DNA from: an uncultured Chlorobiaceae bacterium
GTDB lineage: Bacteria; Bacteroidota; Chlorobiia; Chlorobiales; Chlorobiaceae
DNA: 64,000 nucleotides
Reading direction: 5' to 3'
Assembly: GCA_903994635.1 (NCBI GenBank)
Contig: CAJEXQ010000008.1
Span: forward strand, 33,370-97,369
Each line of letters starts with the position of its first letter. Within the stretch, counting starts at the first letter, position 1. Positions 1-8,147 of the stretch are shown here, one piece after another. The translations under genes were made by a program, and so were the position numbers. A model generated the notes under the pieces. The model ran no database searches and had not been told where the DNA came from. It saw only the letters and a list, made by a program, of their open reading frames with translations.

Positions 1-1
1 G

Positions 2-169
2 GTTTTCGTTTTTGGCTTTCCAAAAAAAGATAAGGACAACATAAAAATAGACGAGGTACGATGGTTTAAAAAGATGGCAAAAAGTACTTTTGCTCTTTCA
101 GAGGATCAGCTTGCAAAACTCATTAAAGCTGGAGATTTCCGGCCCGTAAAATACCATGAACAAGATTAA
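2..169 (+). CDS. HigB/RelE-type toxin, C-terminal part (cut by left window edge)
   Basis: An open frame runs in from the left edge and encodes the last 55 residues of a small basic protein. The visible part (VFVFGFPKKDKDN near the edge, then DEVRWFKKMAK and LSEDQLAKLI) matches the C-terminus of the RelE/HigB superfamily group whose members precede an XRE-type antitoxin. By family knowledge these toxins are ribosome-dependent mRNA interferases that the downstream antitoxin neutralises. Its stop overlaps the start of the antitoxin gene by 14 bases, the usual toxin-first HigBA layout. The N-terminus is outside the window, so whether the gene is intact is unknown. Confidence 0.7.
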   Translation, partial: VFVFGFPKKDKDNIKIDEVRWFKKMAKSTFALSEDQLAKLIKAGDFRPVKYHEQD

Positions 170-479
170 AACATATAAGAGTGATGCTTATGCAGCAATC
201 CATGAAACCATGGCAGGCATGTATGATGCTGGTGTTATCGACAAAAAGACAATGCGCGAGTTTGACGAAGCTTGCTTGACACCGGTTCATGCGTTCAGTG
301 CTACTGATATCAAAGCCTTGCGAGAGCGTGAGGAGGTGAGCCAGAGAGTTTTTGCCCTGTACATGAATGTGAGCAAAGATTCGGTTAGTCAATGGGAACG
401 GGGGATCAAGAAGCCCGCTGGTCCAACACTGAAACTCCTTTCTTTGGTGAAGCAGAAAGGGCTCTCGGCTATCATGTGA
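156..479 (+). CDS. HigA-like XRE-family antitoxin
   Basis: This 107-residue protein has a helix-turn-helix in its C-terminal half (about residues 50-100; REREEVSQRVFALYMNVS then VSQWERG, the classic XRE recognition region ending in a W-E-x-G motif). The N-terminal half (AYAAIHETMAGMYDAGVI) is typical of HigA-like antitoxins. The start ATG lies inside the upstream toxin gene (14-base overlap), so the two are almost certainly co-transcribed. By family knowledge the antitoxin binds the toxin and represses its own promoter. The pair looks complete apart from the window edge, unlike most other toxin-antitoxin genes in this region. Confidence 0.8.
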   Translation: MNKIKTYKSDAYAAIHETMAGMYDAGVIDKKTMREFDEACLTPVHAFSATDIKALREREEVSQRVFALYMNVSKDSVSQWERGIKKPAGPTLKLLSLVKQKGLSAIM

Positions 480-591
480 CCGCAAAATTGAGGCCTTCCC
501 CGTCGGGACGTTTCGCTTGGTTTAGTATCGGCAGAATTTGCTCAATGACGGCAATTCCAGGTAACGATAATAACAACCTAAGTTGAGCGAT

Positions 592-845
592 GTGTGCTGT
601 AGATCAGCACTGCAAGAGATGAGGGTCGGCCCCTCGCACTCGGCTTGCAGGAGCAGGGTGCAAACCACTGTAAGCGGCGTTGGTCAAAAGCTCTCGTCGT
701 GAGCATTACGGAAAAGGCATCGTGAAGATGTCAGGTATGAACCAAGAAAGACGAACACAAGTGAATTACCGTAAACGTGTCGAAAGTTAAAGATGACATC
801 AAAACTGAATAGATCGTTTGAATCAATTTTTTTGACAGCAAGGCA
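592..845 (+). mobile_element. Degenerate group II intron RNA, 5' part (domain I)
   Basis: This non-coding stretch reads like the beginning of a bacterial group II intron. It opens with GTGTG, which fits the 5' intron consensus GUGYG. Around 750-800 it contains blocks such as CGAACACAAGTGAA, ACGTGTCGAAAG and CATCAAAACTGAA, which resemble domain I of the Lactococcus LtrB intron as I remember it. No reverse transcriptase gene and no domain V hairpin follow, so only the 5' part survives. It breaks off near the transposase remnant that follows. The identification is by eye and needs a covariance-model search. Confidence 0.5.
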
Positions 846-960
846 CTGATTCCAATAATATCGTGTCAATCGGAGAAAATAGTGGCGAGAGGCTCTTTTT
901 GGACGCAGAGATACAACGCAATGGGATTCCGCGCATTTTTTTATTGCCGTTAAGCGTTGT

Positions 961-1290
961 TTAACACCGCATAACGGTAACGATAAAACAGCGCTCAAAG
1001 AGTAGGTCGAATTGTAGCCTTTTAAGGCAGGCGGTTGGTTCTTTCATAATGAGCCTTTTACCATCTCGAACAATTTTGGCGGCCGTATCAATGAATTGCT
1101 GGCGAAAAGTATCTGCATAAACGGTAATAGGAATAACAGATGCACTGACATCAATCTTAAAGCTTTCAAACACATTGTTGCTAAGCAGCATGAGAAAGTA
1201 CCATGCTGCATTTGCATAGAAACCTTGAAAAGGTAATTGTTCCTCACCAAAGTTTTTAATGGCACGGTTTGCCAAATCATTGATAAATCT
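961..1290 (-). pseudogene. IS1380-type transposase, C-terminal remnant
   Basis: The minus strand encodes about 110 residues of a transposase C-terminus. The pattern NRAIKNFGEEQLPFQGF, then FYANAAWYFLMLLSNNVFESFK and TFRQQFIDTAAKIV, is characteristic of the IS1380 family (IS4-like DDE transposases; the sequence 'PF..F.ANAA' is highly conserved there). An in-frame stop sits immediately upstream (1291-1293) and the rest of the gene, including most catalytic residues, is missing. The frame runs to a normal-looking end at 961. It is a dead fragment that marks past IS activity between the group II intron piece and the Fic remnant. Confidence 0.65.
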
Positions 1291-1532
1291 CTATCTAAAA
1301 GGTTGTGTAATAACACACAGAAAGCCGAATTTCAATTGGACTGAGTGAGCGTTGTGACCGGAAAATAAGAATAAGTCACTTCATCGAAATACGATTGTAC
1401 GCTTTGGACACAGGGTCCGCATTTCAAAGGAATGAAATCACTTGCAGGAACCTAGCAGAGCAGTAAAGCTGTCACTCATTTTATCTTATTTCTTTATAGT
1501 TATTTGCGCTCGCAATTTCAGGGAATAACAAA

Positions 1533-1738
1533 GTAATATTACGGGAGGCTATCCGTTGACAGTTATTCGTGCTCAGCGGCGCAGTGACTACATCTTCGCT
1601 CTCGATAAAGCAAGCAGTGATGGCGACATCAAACCCCTGACCCAATTTATTGCTGAAGAGATGAGGTTTTGCCCGGGGTTTGAGTCCGAGATTATTTTTC
1701 TTCTTGACAATCTCGTATATTGGTCGAAAAACTTGTGA
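1533..1738 (+). pseudogene. Fic/Doc-family protein, C-terminal remnant
   Basis: The last 60 or so codons read as the C-terminus of a Fic-domain protein (YPLTVIRAQRRSDYIFAL, then DGDIKPLTQFIAEEM), the tail that follows the catalytic HPFxxGNGR helix in this family. The first readable residues (LREA) are in a different frame from the remainder, so at least one frameshift lies near 1550. The catalytic motif itself is absent. Fic proteins usually AMPylate target proteins; this copy cannot. Bases 1607-1629 recur exactly at 16358-16380. Confidence 0.55.
1607..1629 (+). repeat. 23-bp direct repeat, left copy (Fic coding sequence)
   Basis: These 23 bases, beginning AAAGCAAGCAGTG, occur again without mismatch at 16358-16380 in the same orientation. 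In this copy they encode KASSDGDI of the Fic remnant. The two copies lie close to the two ends of the accessory region. Confidence 0.85.
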
Positions 1739-2149
1739 GCTACTCTCTTCCAATCACAAACAATAAATATTTCCAGTTTGCTCTCTTTTTCGCGGTTAGT
1801 TACAGCATCCCTTAATTCTATGGTTGCAACCCCAGCCGCTTGCGGAGGAGGGCTTCAGAAAAAAATGATGCAAAAAAACATTAATGAGTATTGTCGGAAC
1901 AACAAAGAACGGCATGAATTGAAAGAAGGTGATAATGTTGAGTGCTATCAATGGTCTGTATAGATTTTAGTTGATAAGCCGAAAGAAGAGAGTATTTGAA
2001 AAATCAGCATGAATAAGCTGTAAAAAATCGGCTAAGATTGATTTCAACCTGACATATTTGGTCGACCTCCCTTGCATTCGCAAGGCTCGCGCTAACCACA
2101 ACGTGCGTTAAATCAGCGTTATCGTCCAATAAGGATATTCACACATAAA
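1739..2149. other. Intergenic stretch with no recognisable gene
   Basis: About 410 bases between the Fic remnant and the next small gene. A 61-codon open frame on the plus strand (1778-1963) has no convincing ribosome binding site and no family resemblance that I recognise. I see no RNA gene or terminator here. Confidence 0.5.
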
Positions 2150-2365
2150 ATGACTAACAAAAAGAAAAATTTAACAATAGCTAAAAAAGAAGCAAAGAAA
2201 AAAAGGCAACATGAATATATGTTTGTATTTATAAATGGTAAGCAAAAGCGGGTTAAACGCCCCCCTACAATAGATGGAATGGATATTCATGAATTTATTA
2301 TGAATAACGCAGATCCAATATTTCTCCACCAGAACGAATTGTGGGAATATATGGATTTGTCCTAA
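2150..2365 (+). CDS. Small basic hypothetical protein
   Basis: This 71-residue protein has a lysine-rich N-terminus (MTNKKKNLTIAKKEAKKKRQ) and a more acidic C-terminal half ending in NELWEYMDLS. The upstream sequence (AATAAGGATATTC before the ATG) gives a plausible weak AAGGA ribosome binding site. I do not recognise the family. The composition is AT-rich compared with the core genes, and it shares this with the VF530-type gene 70 bases downstream, which suggests the two may have been acquired together. It could be a small nucleic-acid-binding protein, but only the charge pattern supports that. Confidence 0.45.
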   Translation: MTNKKKNLTIAKKEAKKKRQHEYMFVFINGKQKRVKRPPTIDGMDIHEFIMNNADPIFLHQNELWEYMDLS

Positions 2366-2435
2366 ATGAGCACTTTAAAAAACATTGATTATTATATGGG
2401 AAAATAATCTAATATCATAAGAACATATCGAAAAT

Positions 2436-2669
2436 ATGAATGATCAACCAAATAATCCATTGCATGGATTAACTCTTGAAAAAATACTATGTGATCTTGT
2501 AAATTACTATGGCTGGGATGAACTCTACAAAATGATAGAAATTCGTTGTTTTTATAATGATCCAAGTATTAAGTCCAGCTTGAAATTCTTGCGAAAAACA
2601 AATTGGGCTAGAGTGAAAATTGAAGATATGTATATCGACCTGATTGGTCAAGAAAAGAAAAAACTGTAA
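2436..2669 (+). CDS. VF530/DUF2132-family small protein
   Basis: This 77-residue protein matches the whole VF530 (DUF2132) family pattern: [13 protein letters not shown] at the N-terminus, YGWDEL, then [15 protein letters not shown] and WAR in the middle. The length is normal for the family. A structure of the family is known from Vibrio fischeri VF530, and a DNA-binding role has been proposed; the biochemical function is not established. The gene is AT-rich and stands alone in the accessory region, so recent transfer is possible. The start ATG is the only one that keeps the conserved N-terminus. Confidence 0.8.
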   Translation: MNDQPNNPLHGLTLEKILCDLVNYYGWDELYKMIEIRCFYNDPSIKSSLKFLRKTNWARVKIEDMYIDLIGQEKKKL

Positions 2670-2940
2670 GGGTACCCGGTGATGTTGCAAGCGAACATGT
2701 CGTGCTTTATCCCTGCGCTATTGAGAAAGCCGACGAACCATTCCGGATCCTTTTTATCTGCCGCATTTTTTCCTGACCAGCTCTTGCCGTAGAGCTTTCC
2801 TTGTCTGGTTTCTGCAGCCAGCATAATGGCACTCTGTATGTTGCAACTTCCGGCTACATAAAAAAAGAGATGAAGACAGATCAGTGCGAAATTGAAAAGA
2901 CTTACAAGTTACGCAGGATTTTTAAGCAGAAGATGTTATC

Positions 2941-3846
2941 ATGAAGACAACTAATTTTGATGACCTGCTTGCAGAGAATCTCCAGGAGGAAGATTTCAAA
3001 AAAGCATACGACGCTCTCGAAAGGGAATCTGAGGTCGCCAAAAAGATTATCCACCTTCGCTCAACTGCCGATATGAAACCAGACAACTTCAGCCTTTTGG
3101 CATATTTTTCCAGAATTGGTTTTGAGGGAGCCGCTTCCGCTGATTTTACGACACTGAAACGTATGATGCGTTGCCAGCTTTTTTCAGTGCCATTTGAAAA
3201 CCTCGATGTTCAGCAGGGGAAAGTGGTCTCGCTTGTCCCGGAGGAGATCTATTGCAAAATCGTTGATCGGAATCGAGGGGGTTACTGCTACGAGGTCAAT
3301 GGTCTTTTTGCCATGGCGCTTGAGGCGTTGGGAATTCCCTGGCAATTTGTTGCTGCCCGTCCGATGACCTACCCGGTCCGTCGTCCGAAGACGCACATGG
3401 CGATTGTGGTGCCGATTGAGGGTGAGAAATGGCTTTTTGATCTGGGGTTCGGCAGTTACGGCATACGGGAGCCGCTCAACCTGAACTGGCTCGACCGGGA
3501 AATCAGGCAGGATTATGAGACGTTCAAACTGACCAAAAGCCCAGATCGGGACTATCTTTTGCTGTTGCTGAGTGATGGTGTTTGGACAAATCTCTACGAG
3601 TTCAATCTTTCCCCACAGGAGTGGGTAGATTTCGAACCGGCGAACTATCTCAATTCGATGCATCCGAGCTCTATTTTTGTTCGCAGCCTGATGGTTGTCA
3701 TGCAGAACCCATCGGGCAAGGATGTGCTTATTGGAGAACGCTTTAAGTCTGTTTCGGCAGGCAGAACAACGGGGTGGACGGTCAGGTGCGAAGATATCCC
3801 GGAGTTATTACTACAGAAGTTTTCTCTCAGGAATCTCAATGAGTAA
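2941..3846 (+). CDS. Arylamine N-acetyltransferase with an antitoxin-derived N-terminal extension
   Basis: Residues from about 45 onward form a complete arylamine N-acetyltransferase (NAT), which moves acetyl groups from acetyl-CoA to arylamines or hydrazines through a Cys-His-Asp triad. The triad is visible: Cys116 in RGGYCYEVNG, His152 in KTHMAI and Asp167 in WLFDLGFGSYG. Residues 1-40 (TTNFDDLLAENLQ, then FKKAYDALERE and KKIIHLR) are instead typical of the N-terminus of an XRE-type antitoxin, with no counterpart in ordinary NATs. An internal ATG at 3073 would start a normal-length NAT but has no good ribosome binding site, so the fusion start at 2941 may be the real one. The matching helix-turn-helix half of the antitoxin lies at 4942-5019, after the ferrochelatase-like gene. 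Confidence 0.85.
   Translation: MKTTNFDDLLAENLQEEDFKKAYDALERESEVAKKIIHLRSTADMKPDNFSLLAYFSRIGFEGAASADFTTLKRMMRCQLFSVPFENLDVQQGKVVSLVPEEIYCKIVDRNRGGYCYEVNGLFAMALEALGIPWQFVAARPMTYPVRRPKTHMAIVVPIEGEKWLFDLGFGSYGIREPLNLNWLDREIRQDYETFKLTKSPDRDYLLLLLSDGVWTNLYEFNLSPQEWVDFEPANYLNSMHPSSIFVRSLMVVMQNPSGKDVLIGERFKSVSAGRTTGWTVRCEDIPELLLQKFSLRNLNE
3065..3075 (+). repeat. 11-bp direct repeat at the left junction of the antitoxin split
   Basis: CTGCCGATATG here is repeated as CTGCCGGTATG at 4934-4944 (10 of 11 identical). The repeat sits exactly where antitoxin-like coding stops and NAT coding begins, and it contains the internal NAT ATG. The two copies could be a target duplication or the remains of the coding sequence at the break point. 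Confidence 0.6.
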
Positions 3847-3912
3847 TCGCTATTACCACACTTGACTGGATATGCACGCTGTCATCCGGGACTCCTTGCA
3901 ACCGGGAAGACT

Positions 3913-4893
3913 TTATGGAGATTCGGAAGCTACAACCGCCGCAACCTTTTTGGCAAGAAAGTCGGCGAAAGCCTCCGAATCATTGATACAAGGCAAAATC
4001 CTGATCGTTTTGACAAAACTTGCAGCGGCCTCTTTCCGTGCATGCAGAATTGTCTCTGTGCCATCAGAAAAATAACCACAACTGAAAATATCGACATCTC
4101 CGATTCCCCTGGACGAGAGTGCTTTTAAAGACTCGGCAAGAGATGGCTGTGTCCAGGTTCCTCCCACATCATGGTTGAGGTATGCTATTTCGACAGCTTC
4201 ATAACTGTTGCGAGGATCCATAAGGATAGCATGACGAAGAGTACTGCCCATCTCTTGCATCTCTTTCAAGCCTGTATGAAACGTCGGTATTTCACCTTTC
4301 GTATCCTTGACCAGAGTGCCATGAAATGTCAGAACTAAAGCCGATCCGTTGCCACTCTTTTCATGGGAGAACAGGTAATCGAGGTAAACTATTCTGAGTT
4401 CCGCATCTTTCCAGAAACCGTGTACCACGACAGGGCATCGTCGTCCGTTAACAGGGGCGCATTGGGAGGAGAGCTGCAGCAGGTTTCCAGAAGTGAGCCG
4501 ATTATCAATGGGAGACATGGAAACCAGGAGCTGAAGGTCGTGACCGCTCGTCTGTTCGACGATATCCTTGACAAATGGTGGTGTTGCGTGGAAAGCCGAA
4601 TAGACCTCAATGTTGGTTTGGTGAGGTATCATCACCTTGTTGAGCTTCTCCTGGAGTAGCGAGGCCTGATGTCTGGTGATCCTGTTCTGCGGTGAACGGT
4701 ATTGTTGTGCACGAAACGTCACTCTGTTTTTCACTCCACCAACAAGCGATGCCACGAGCTGTAAGGGACGGGGAAGCTTCATCACCTCAGCAGCATGGGC
4801 GAGTGTGTGGCGGATCATGGAGAAATTCTCAAAAAAACTGTCTGTTTCAGCTTCTCCATGGGCAACCAGTATAACGGCTATTCTTTTCATCAT
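3913..4893 (-). CDS. Ferrochelatase-family protein
   Basis: This 326-residue protein has the two conserved signatures of ferrochelatase (HemH), the enzyme that inserts ferrous iron into protoporphyrin IX at the end of haem synthesis. They are a histidine motif TFHGT (His191) and the C-terminal CGYFSDGTETILH motif, whose Glu280 corresponds to the catalytic Glu of HemH. The N-terminus AVILVAHGEAE is also HemH-like. The length is normal. The middle region diverges from what I know of canonical HemH, so a specialised chelatase remains possible. It converges on the NAT gene, and both lie between the two halves of a split antitoxin. No strong ribosome binding site is visible upstream. Confidence 0.65.
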   Translation of the reverse strand: MMKRIAVILVAHGEAETDSFFENFSMIRHTLAHAAEVMKLPRPLQLVASLVGGVKNRVTFRAQQYRSPQNRITRHQASLLQEKLNKVMIPHQTNIEVYSAFHATPPFVKDIVEQTSGHDLQLLVSMSPIDNRLTSGNLLQLSSQCAPVNGRRCPVVVHGFWKDAELRIVYLDYLFSHEKSGNGSALVLTFHGTLVKDTKGEIPTFHTGLKEMQEMGSTLRHAILMDPRNSYEAVEIAYLNHDVGGTWTQPSLAESLKALSSRGIGDVDIFSCGYFSDGTETILHARKEAAASFVKTIRILPCINDSEAFADFLAKKVAAVVASESP

Positions 4894-4933
4894 GACGAGA
4901 GCATTGATAATTCATATACAGTCGTGTCCGGTT

Positions 4934-4944
4934 CTGCCGGTATG
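4934..4944 (+). repeat. 11-bp direct repeat at the right junction of the antitoxin split
   Basis: CTGCCGGTATG, near-identical to CTGCCGATATG at 3065-3075. It marks the point where antitoxin helix-turn-helix coding resumes. Confidence 0.6.
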
Positions 4945-5019
4945 GCTCACAAAGAGCTTGCTCGCCAGGCAGATATGTCACAAGCTGCGATTTTCCGTTT
5001 TGAATCAGGGAGGTGCTGA
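4942..5019 (+). pseudogene. XRE-type antitoxin, helix-turn-helix fragment
   Basis: Twenty-five codons encode MAHKELARQADMSQAAIF followed by RFESGRC and a stop: the central helix-turn-helix of an XRE antitoxin with its R-x-E-S-G-R end. The part that normally precedes it (an acidic helix ending in I-I-x-x-R) is the N-terminus of the NAT protein at 2941. The part that normally follows is missing. I read this as the stranded second half of one antitoxin gene opened by a 1.9-kb insertion. It abuts the end of the res gene, which runs the other way. Confidence 0.6.
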
Positions 5020-5023
5020 AACC

Positions 5024-8000
5024 TCAGTCTGGCTTTTCCCGGTTACCGCTCCCTCTCCCCACAACCTCCATCAGCTTCCCAAAATCAGTCACAACATCAT
5101 ACTTGACCTTATCTGGTTCAACCCTCTGATTGATCTCCTCAAAGAATTTCCGTGCGCATTCAATTTTCGTCGCTTCAATGGCTCGCAGCTCCATGCTCGA
5201 CATTGAGCCCTTGGTCTCCGCCACAAAATAGATGTGCTTGACCGTCCCGTCCTTGAATGAGATAGCCCAGTCGGGATTGTAGTCGCCGACAGGTGTGGGG
5301 ATGAGGAACCCGCGAGGCAGTTTGGCGTAAACAACAACCTCCGTGCTGGTATCAAGCTCGTGCACAAAAGCTTTTTCAATGTTCGAGTCGGTGACCACAT
5401 AATCGTAGATGTGGTTCCTCAGCTTTTCACTTGCCTTTGAAAAGTCTTGCTTGCTCTGGCCAGTGGTAAAGATGTCAATATCGTGCCGGTCGGCAATTTC
5501 GTCGTAGCTCAACCGTTCAATAATAATCGTCGCCTTTTGCTCTTTGATCAGGCGGGTTGCTTCAGTAATAAAATGTTCCGGATTTTCCCGGAATTGCATG
5601 AAAACAGCAGGGTTAATACCCCCAAGAATTTCAGCAATGCTCTTGCGGGTGAGCTCTGTATTGCCAGCAAGCTTGCCCAAAAGGTCGTACTTGACCATCG
5701 ACTGCATTGACATGGTATTGCTCTTGACCGTAGTCTCCTCAAGCTTGAAACTCTCGCCACTCTGGAGCTGGGTGTCGGTAATCTGTTCTTTTTGAGTGCC
5801 AGCGTGGATGGTGTACTGGAGCGGGCTCACTTTCAGCTCCTTGTCCAGTGTTTGAATACAGTTGCTGACCAGTTCCGTGGAGTCAAACTCAACCCGGTAG
5901 ATTGCCTTGTGGTTGATACGGTTCCAGAGTTCCCTGAACTCCTTCTTGCTGAAGTTGTCGTTCAGCGGGTTGGCTTTTGGCTTCCGGTCATCTCCCACCT
6001 GGGGCAATTGGGATTCACTGAAGACACTGTCGATCAGCTTGTAAATCTGCTCGGCCTGAGGTGCCAGCTCTGGAGGTAGCAGAACCAAAGTACCGTCAGC
6101 CCTGGCGGTGTGGTAAGCAGGGGTAATGTTTTCAGAATAATCTTTGTAATGGTTGGCTATCAGATACCATGTGATTTTCTTTGCCATGTCAGGAGTGATC
6201 TTTAGCAAGCCAGTCGCAGTCTCAATAACCTTCCCCGTAAAATAGTCCTCATCGGCTTTTCTTGGGCGGGCAGAGAGTGAACTGCTGATCTCCTTCTGCA
6301 AGTTGGTCACAAACTCCGTATAGCTTTCGCTGGCAACCACCGTTAAAACATTAATATCATGCACGGTTGCCGGATGGTCCATTCTGTCACCACTCTGATT
6401 AACGGAGAGCCGCAAACCACGACCCACCTCCTGCCGCCGGGAAATGGTGTTATCGCTGTGCTTCAACATGCAGATAACAAAGACATTCGGATTGTCCCAC
6501 CCTTCACGCAACGCAGAATGCGAGAAGATAAACCTGACCGGCTCTTCAAAAGAGAGCAGCCGTTCCTTTTTTTTCAGGATGAGGTCATAAGCATCCACAT
6601 CATCGGAGATGGCTGTCTTTGTGCCGGTCTCCTCATCTTTCACCTGCTTGCTCTCGGGATTTACCAGTCGCTTGTTCTTGTCGATGGAGAAATATCCCTC
6701 ATGAACTTTGTCCGGCATATCTCGTTCCAGATACTTCCGATAAGGCTCATGAGTCAAAGCCGGTTCGCTGAGATACTCCGCCTTGAGCTGCTCGTACTCC
6801 TCCTCAAAAATGCGAGCATACTCGCCCTTTTCATCGGCCTGGCCATAGTCACGGTACTTCGCCACCTCATCAATGAAAAAGAGCGAAAGCACCTTGATAC
6901 CCTGCGCAAACAGGCTCTTCTCCTTGTCAAGATGGGCCTTGATGCTCTCCCTGATCTGAATGCGGCGGATGGTCGATTCGTTGACATCCCCGGTCGCTTC
7001 ACCAGCGCTCAAGAGATGGCCATTACTGAATTCAACGGTATCAGTGATGGCACTAATCTCCGAAAGAACAAAGCCTCGATACTGGTCCAGCTCGCCAGAT
7101 TCCACAAACAGGTCACGCCCCTTTTCAAGCCGTTTCACGACCCGCTTGATCCCGCTCTCTTGCCTCACCTCCATCTCGATACGAGCCAAAGGTGCGCTTC
7201 GCGATATTTCGATTGACTCCAGATAGAGATAGCCATTTGTACCCGCAAGACCCTTTACCGTGATGCCACGAACCGTTATCTTTTTGACCAGCTTCTGGTT
7301 ATAGGCATCCAGCGCATCAAGCCGGTGAACCTTGTTATGATCGGTACGATGGGTGGCAGAGTAACGCAGAATCATCAACGGCTTGAACTTGGCTACAGCT
7401 TCTAGCGTTTTGGCCCCTCCCATTTTCTGGGGTTCATCAAGAATGAGAATTGGCCGGTTACTGCTGATAACATCAATCGGCTTGCGCGACTGGAAATCGT
7501 CCAGTTCATCATAGATGCGCCGATTATCCTTGCCGGTTGCATTGAACGCCTGAATGTTGATGATCATGACGTTGATGCTCGCGTCAGATGAAAAGCTTTC
7601 AATCTGATGTAACTGCTTTGAGTTGTAGATGAAGAATCGAACTTTTTTGCCAAAGCTTTCGGTAAAATGGTCAGCCGTGATCGCCAGTGATTTATAAACG
7701 CCTTCCCGAATGGCAATACTCGGCACCACAACAATAAACTTGCTCCACCCATAGAGTTTGTTCAGCTCAAAGATGGTTTTGATATAACAGTACGTTTTAC
7801 CCGTGCCGGTCTCCATTTCGATATCAAGGTTTACCCTGCACTTTGCGCTCGAAATCAGGGTGTCAGACAACGGCAGGTTTTGGCGCTGCTGAACTTCACG
7901 CATGTTCTCCTTCAGTTGCGACTCGGTCAAAAGGAGATCAGCATTCTTAAACCCCGTGAATTCCAATGGCATAGGTGCCTTGCCAGGGTCGATGGTATAG

Positions 8001-8095
8001 GTGTTGTGCTGCGAGCTAACCTGCCCGGCAAAGCAGTCAACAACGGAGTCAACCGCGTTGGTCTGATAGGGCTGAACTTTGAATTTGAATTTCAT
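5024..8095 (-). CDS. res: Type III restriction enzyme, Res subunit
   Basis: This 1023-residue protein is the ATP-dependent translocating nuclease of a type III restriction system; with Mod it cleaves DNA between unmethylated head-to-head sites. Superfamily 2 helicase motifs are visible in order: Walker A METGTGKT (residues 94-101), DEPQ (220-223), RYSATH (244-249) and the late [10 protein letters not shown] and [11 protein letters not shown] motifs. The C-terminal PD-(D/E)XK nuclease is complete, with Pro-Asp at 941-942 and ETK at 960-962. The length is typical. It is the last gene of a minus-strand mod-DUF1016-res operon and appears intact, so the system is probably functional. Confidence 0.93.
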   Translation of the reverse strand: MKFKFKVQPYQTNAVDSVVDCFAGQVSSQHNTYTIDPGKAPMPLEFTGFKNADLLLTESQLKENMREVQQRQNLPLSDTLISSAKCRVNLDIEMETGTGKTYCYIKTIFELNKLYGWSKFIVVVPSIAIREGVYKSLAITADHFTESFGKKVRFFIYNSKQLHQIESFSSDASINVMIINIQAFNATGKDNRRIYDELDDFQSRKPIDVISSNRPILILDEPQKMGGAKTLEAVAKFKPLMILRYSATHRTDHNKVHRLDALDAYNQKLVKKITVRGITVKGLAGTNGYLYLESIEISRSAPLARIEMEVRQESGIKRVVKRLEKGRDLFVESGELDQYRGFVLSEISAITDTVEFSNGHLLSAGEATGDVNESTIRRIQIRESIKAHLDKEKSLFAQGIKVLSLFFIDEVAKYRDYGQADEKGEYARIFEEEYEQLKAEYLSEPALTHEPYRKYLERDMPDKVHEGYFSIDKNKRLVNPESKQVKDEETGTKTAISDDVDAYDLILKKKERLLSFEEPVRFIFSHSALREGWDNPNVFVICMLKHSDNTISRRQEVGRGLRLSVNQSGDRMDHPATVHDINVLTVVASESYTEFVTNLQKEISSSLSARPRKADEDYFTGKVIETATGLLKITPDMAKKITWYLIANHYKDYSENITPAYHTARADGTLVLLPPELAPQAEQIYKLIDSVFSESQLPQVGDDRKPKANPLNDNFSKKEFRELWNRINHKAIYRVEFDSTELVSNCIQTLDKELKVSPLQYTIHAGTQKEQITDTQLQSGESFKLEETTVKSNTMSMQSMVKYDLLGKLAGNTELTRKSIAEILGGINPAVFMQFRENPEHFITEATRLIKEQKATIIIERLSYDEIADRHDIDIFTTGQSKQDFSKASEKLRNHIYDYVVTDSNIEKAFVHELDTSTEVVVYAKLPRGFLIPTPVGDYNPDWAISFKDGTVKHIYFVAETKGSMSSMELRAIEATKIECARKFFEEINQRVEPDKVKYDVVTDFGKLMEVVGRGSGNREKPD

Positions 8096-8147
8096 AGACC
8101 GTTATCCCTGGAGTTCTTTCTGCATTCTTTTCTGCAAATGAGCTGTT

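Noticed and set aside
2060..2130. Possible integron attC site (GTTAAAT near 2107)
   Set aside because: Only one core-like heptamer is present, with no matching partner or integrase, and the small genes that follow are not separated by such sites.
2690..2850. About 57 open codons on the minus strand before the NAT gene
   Set aside because: No start, no ribosome binding site and no family resemblance; it could be a remnant but I cannot support it.
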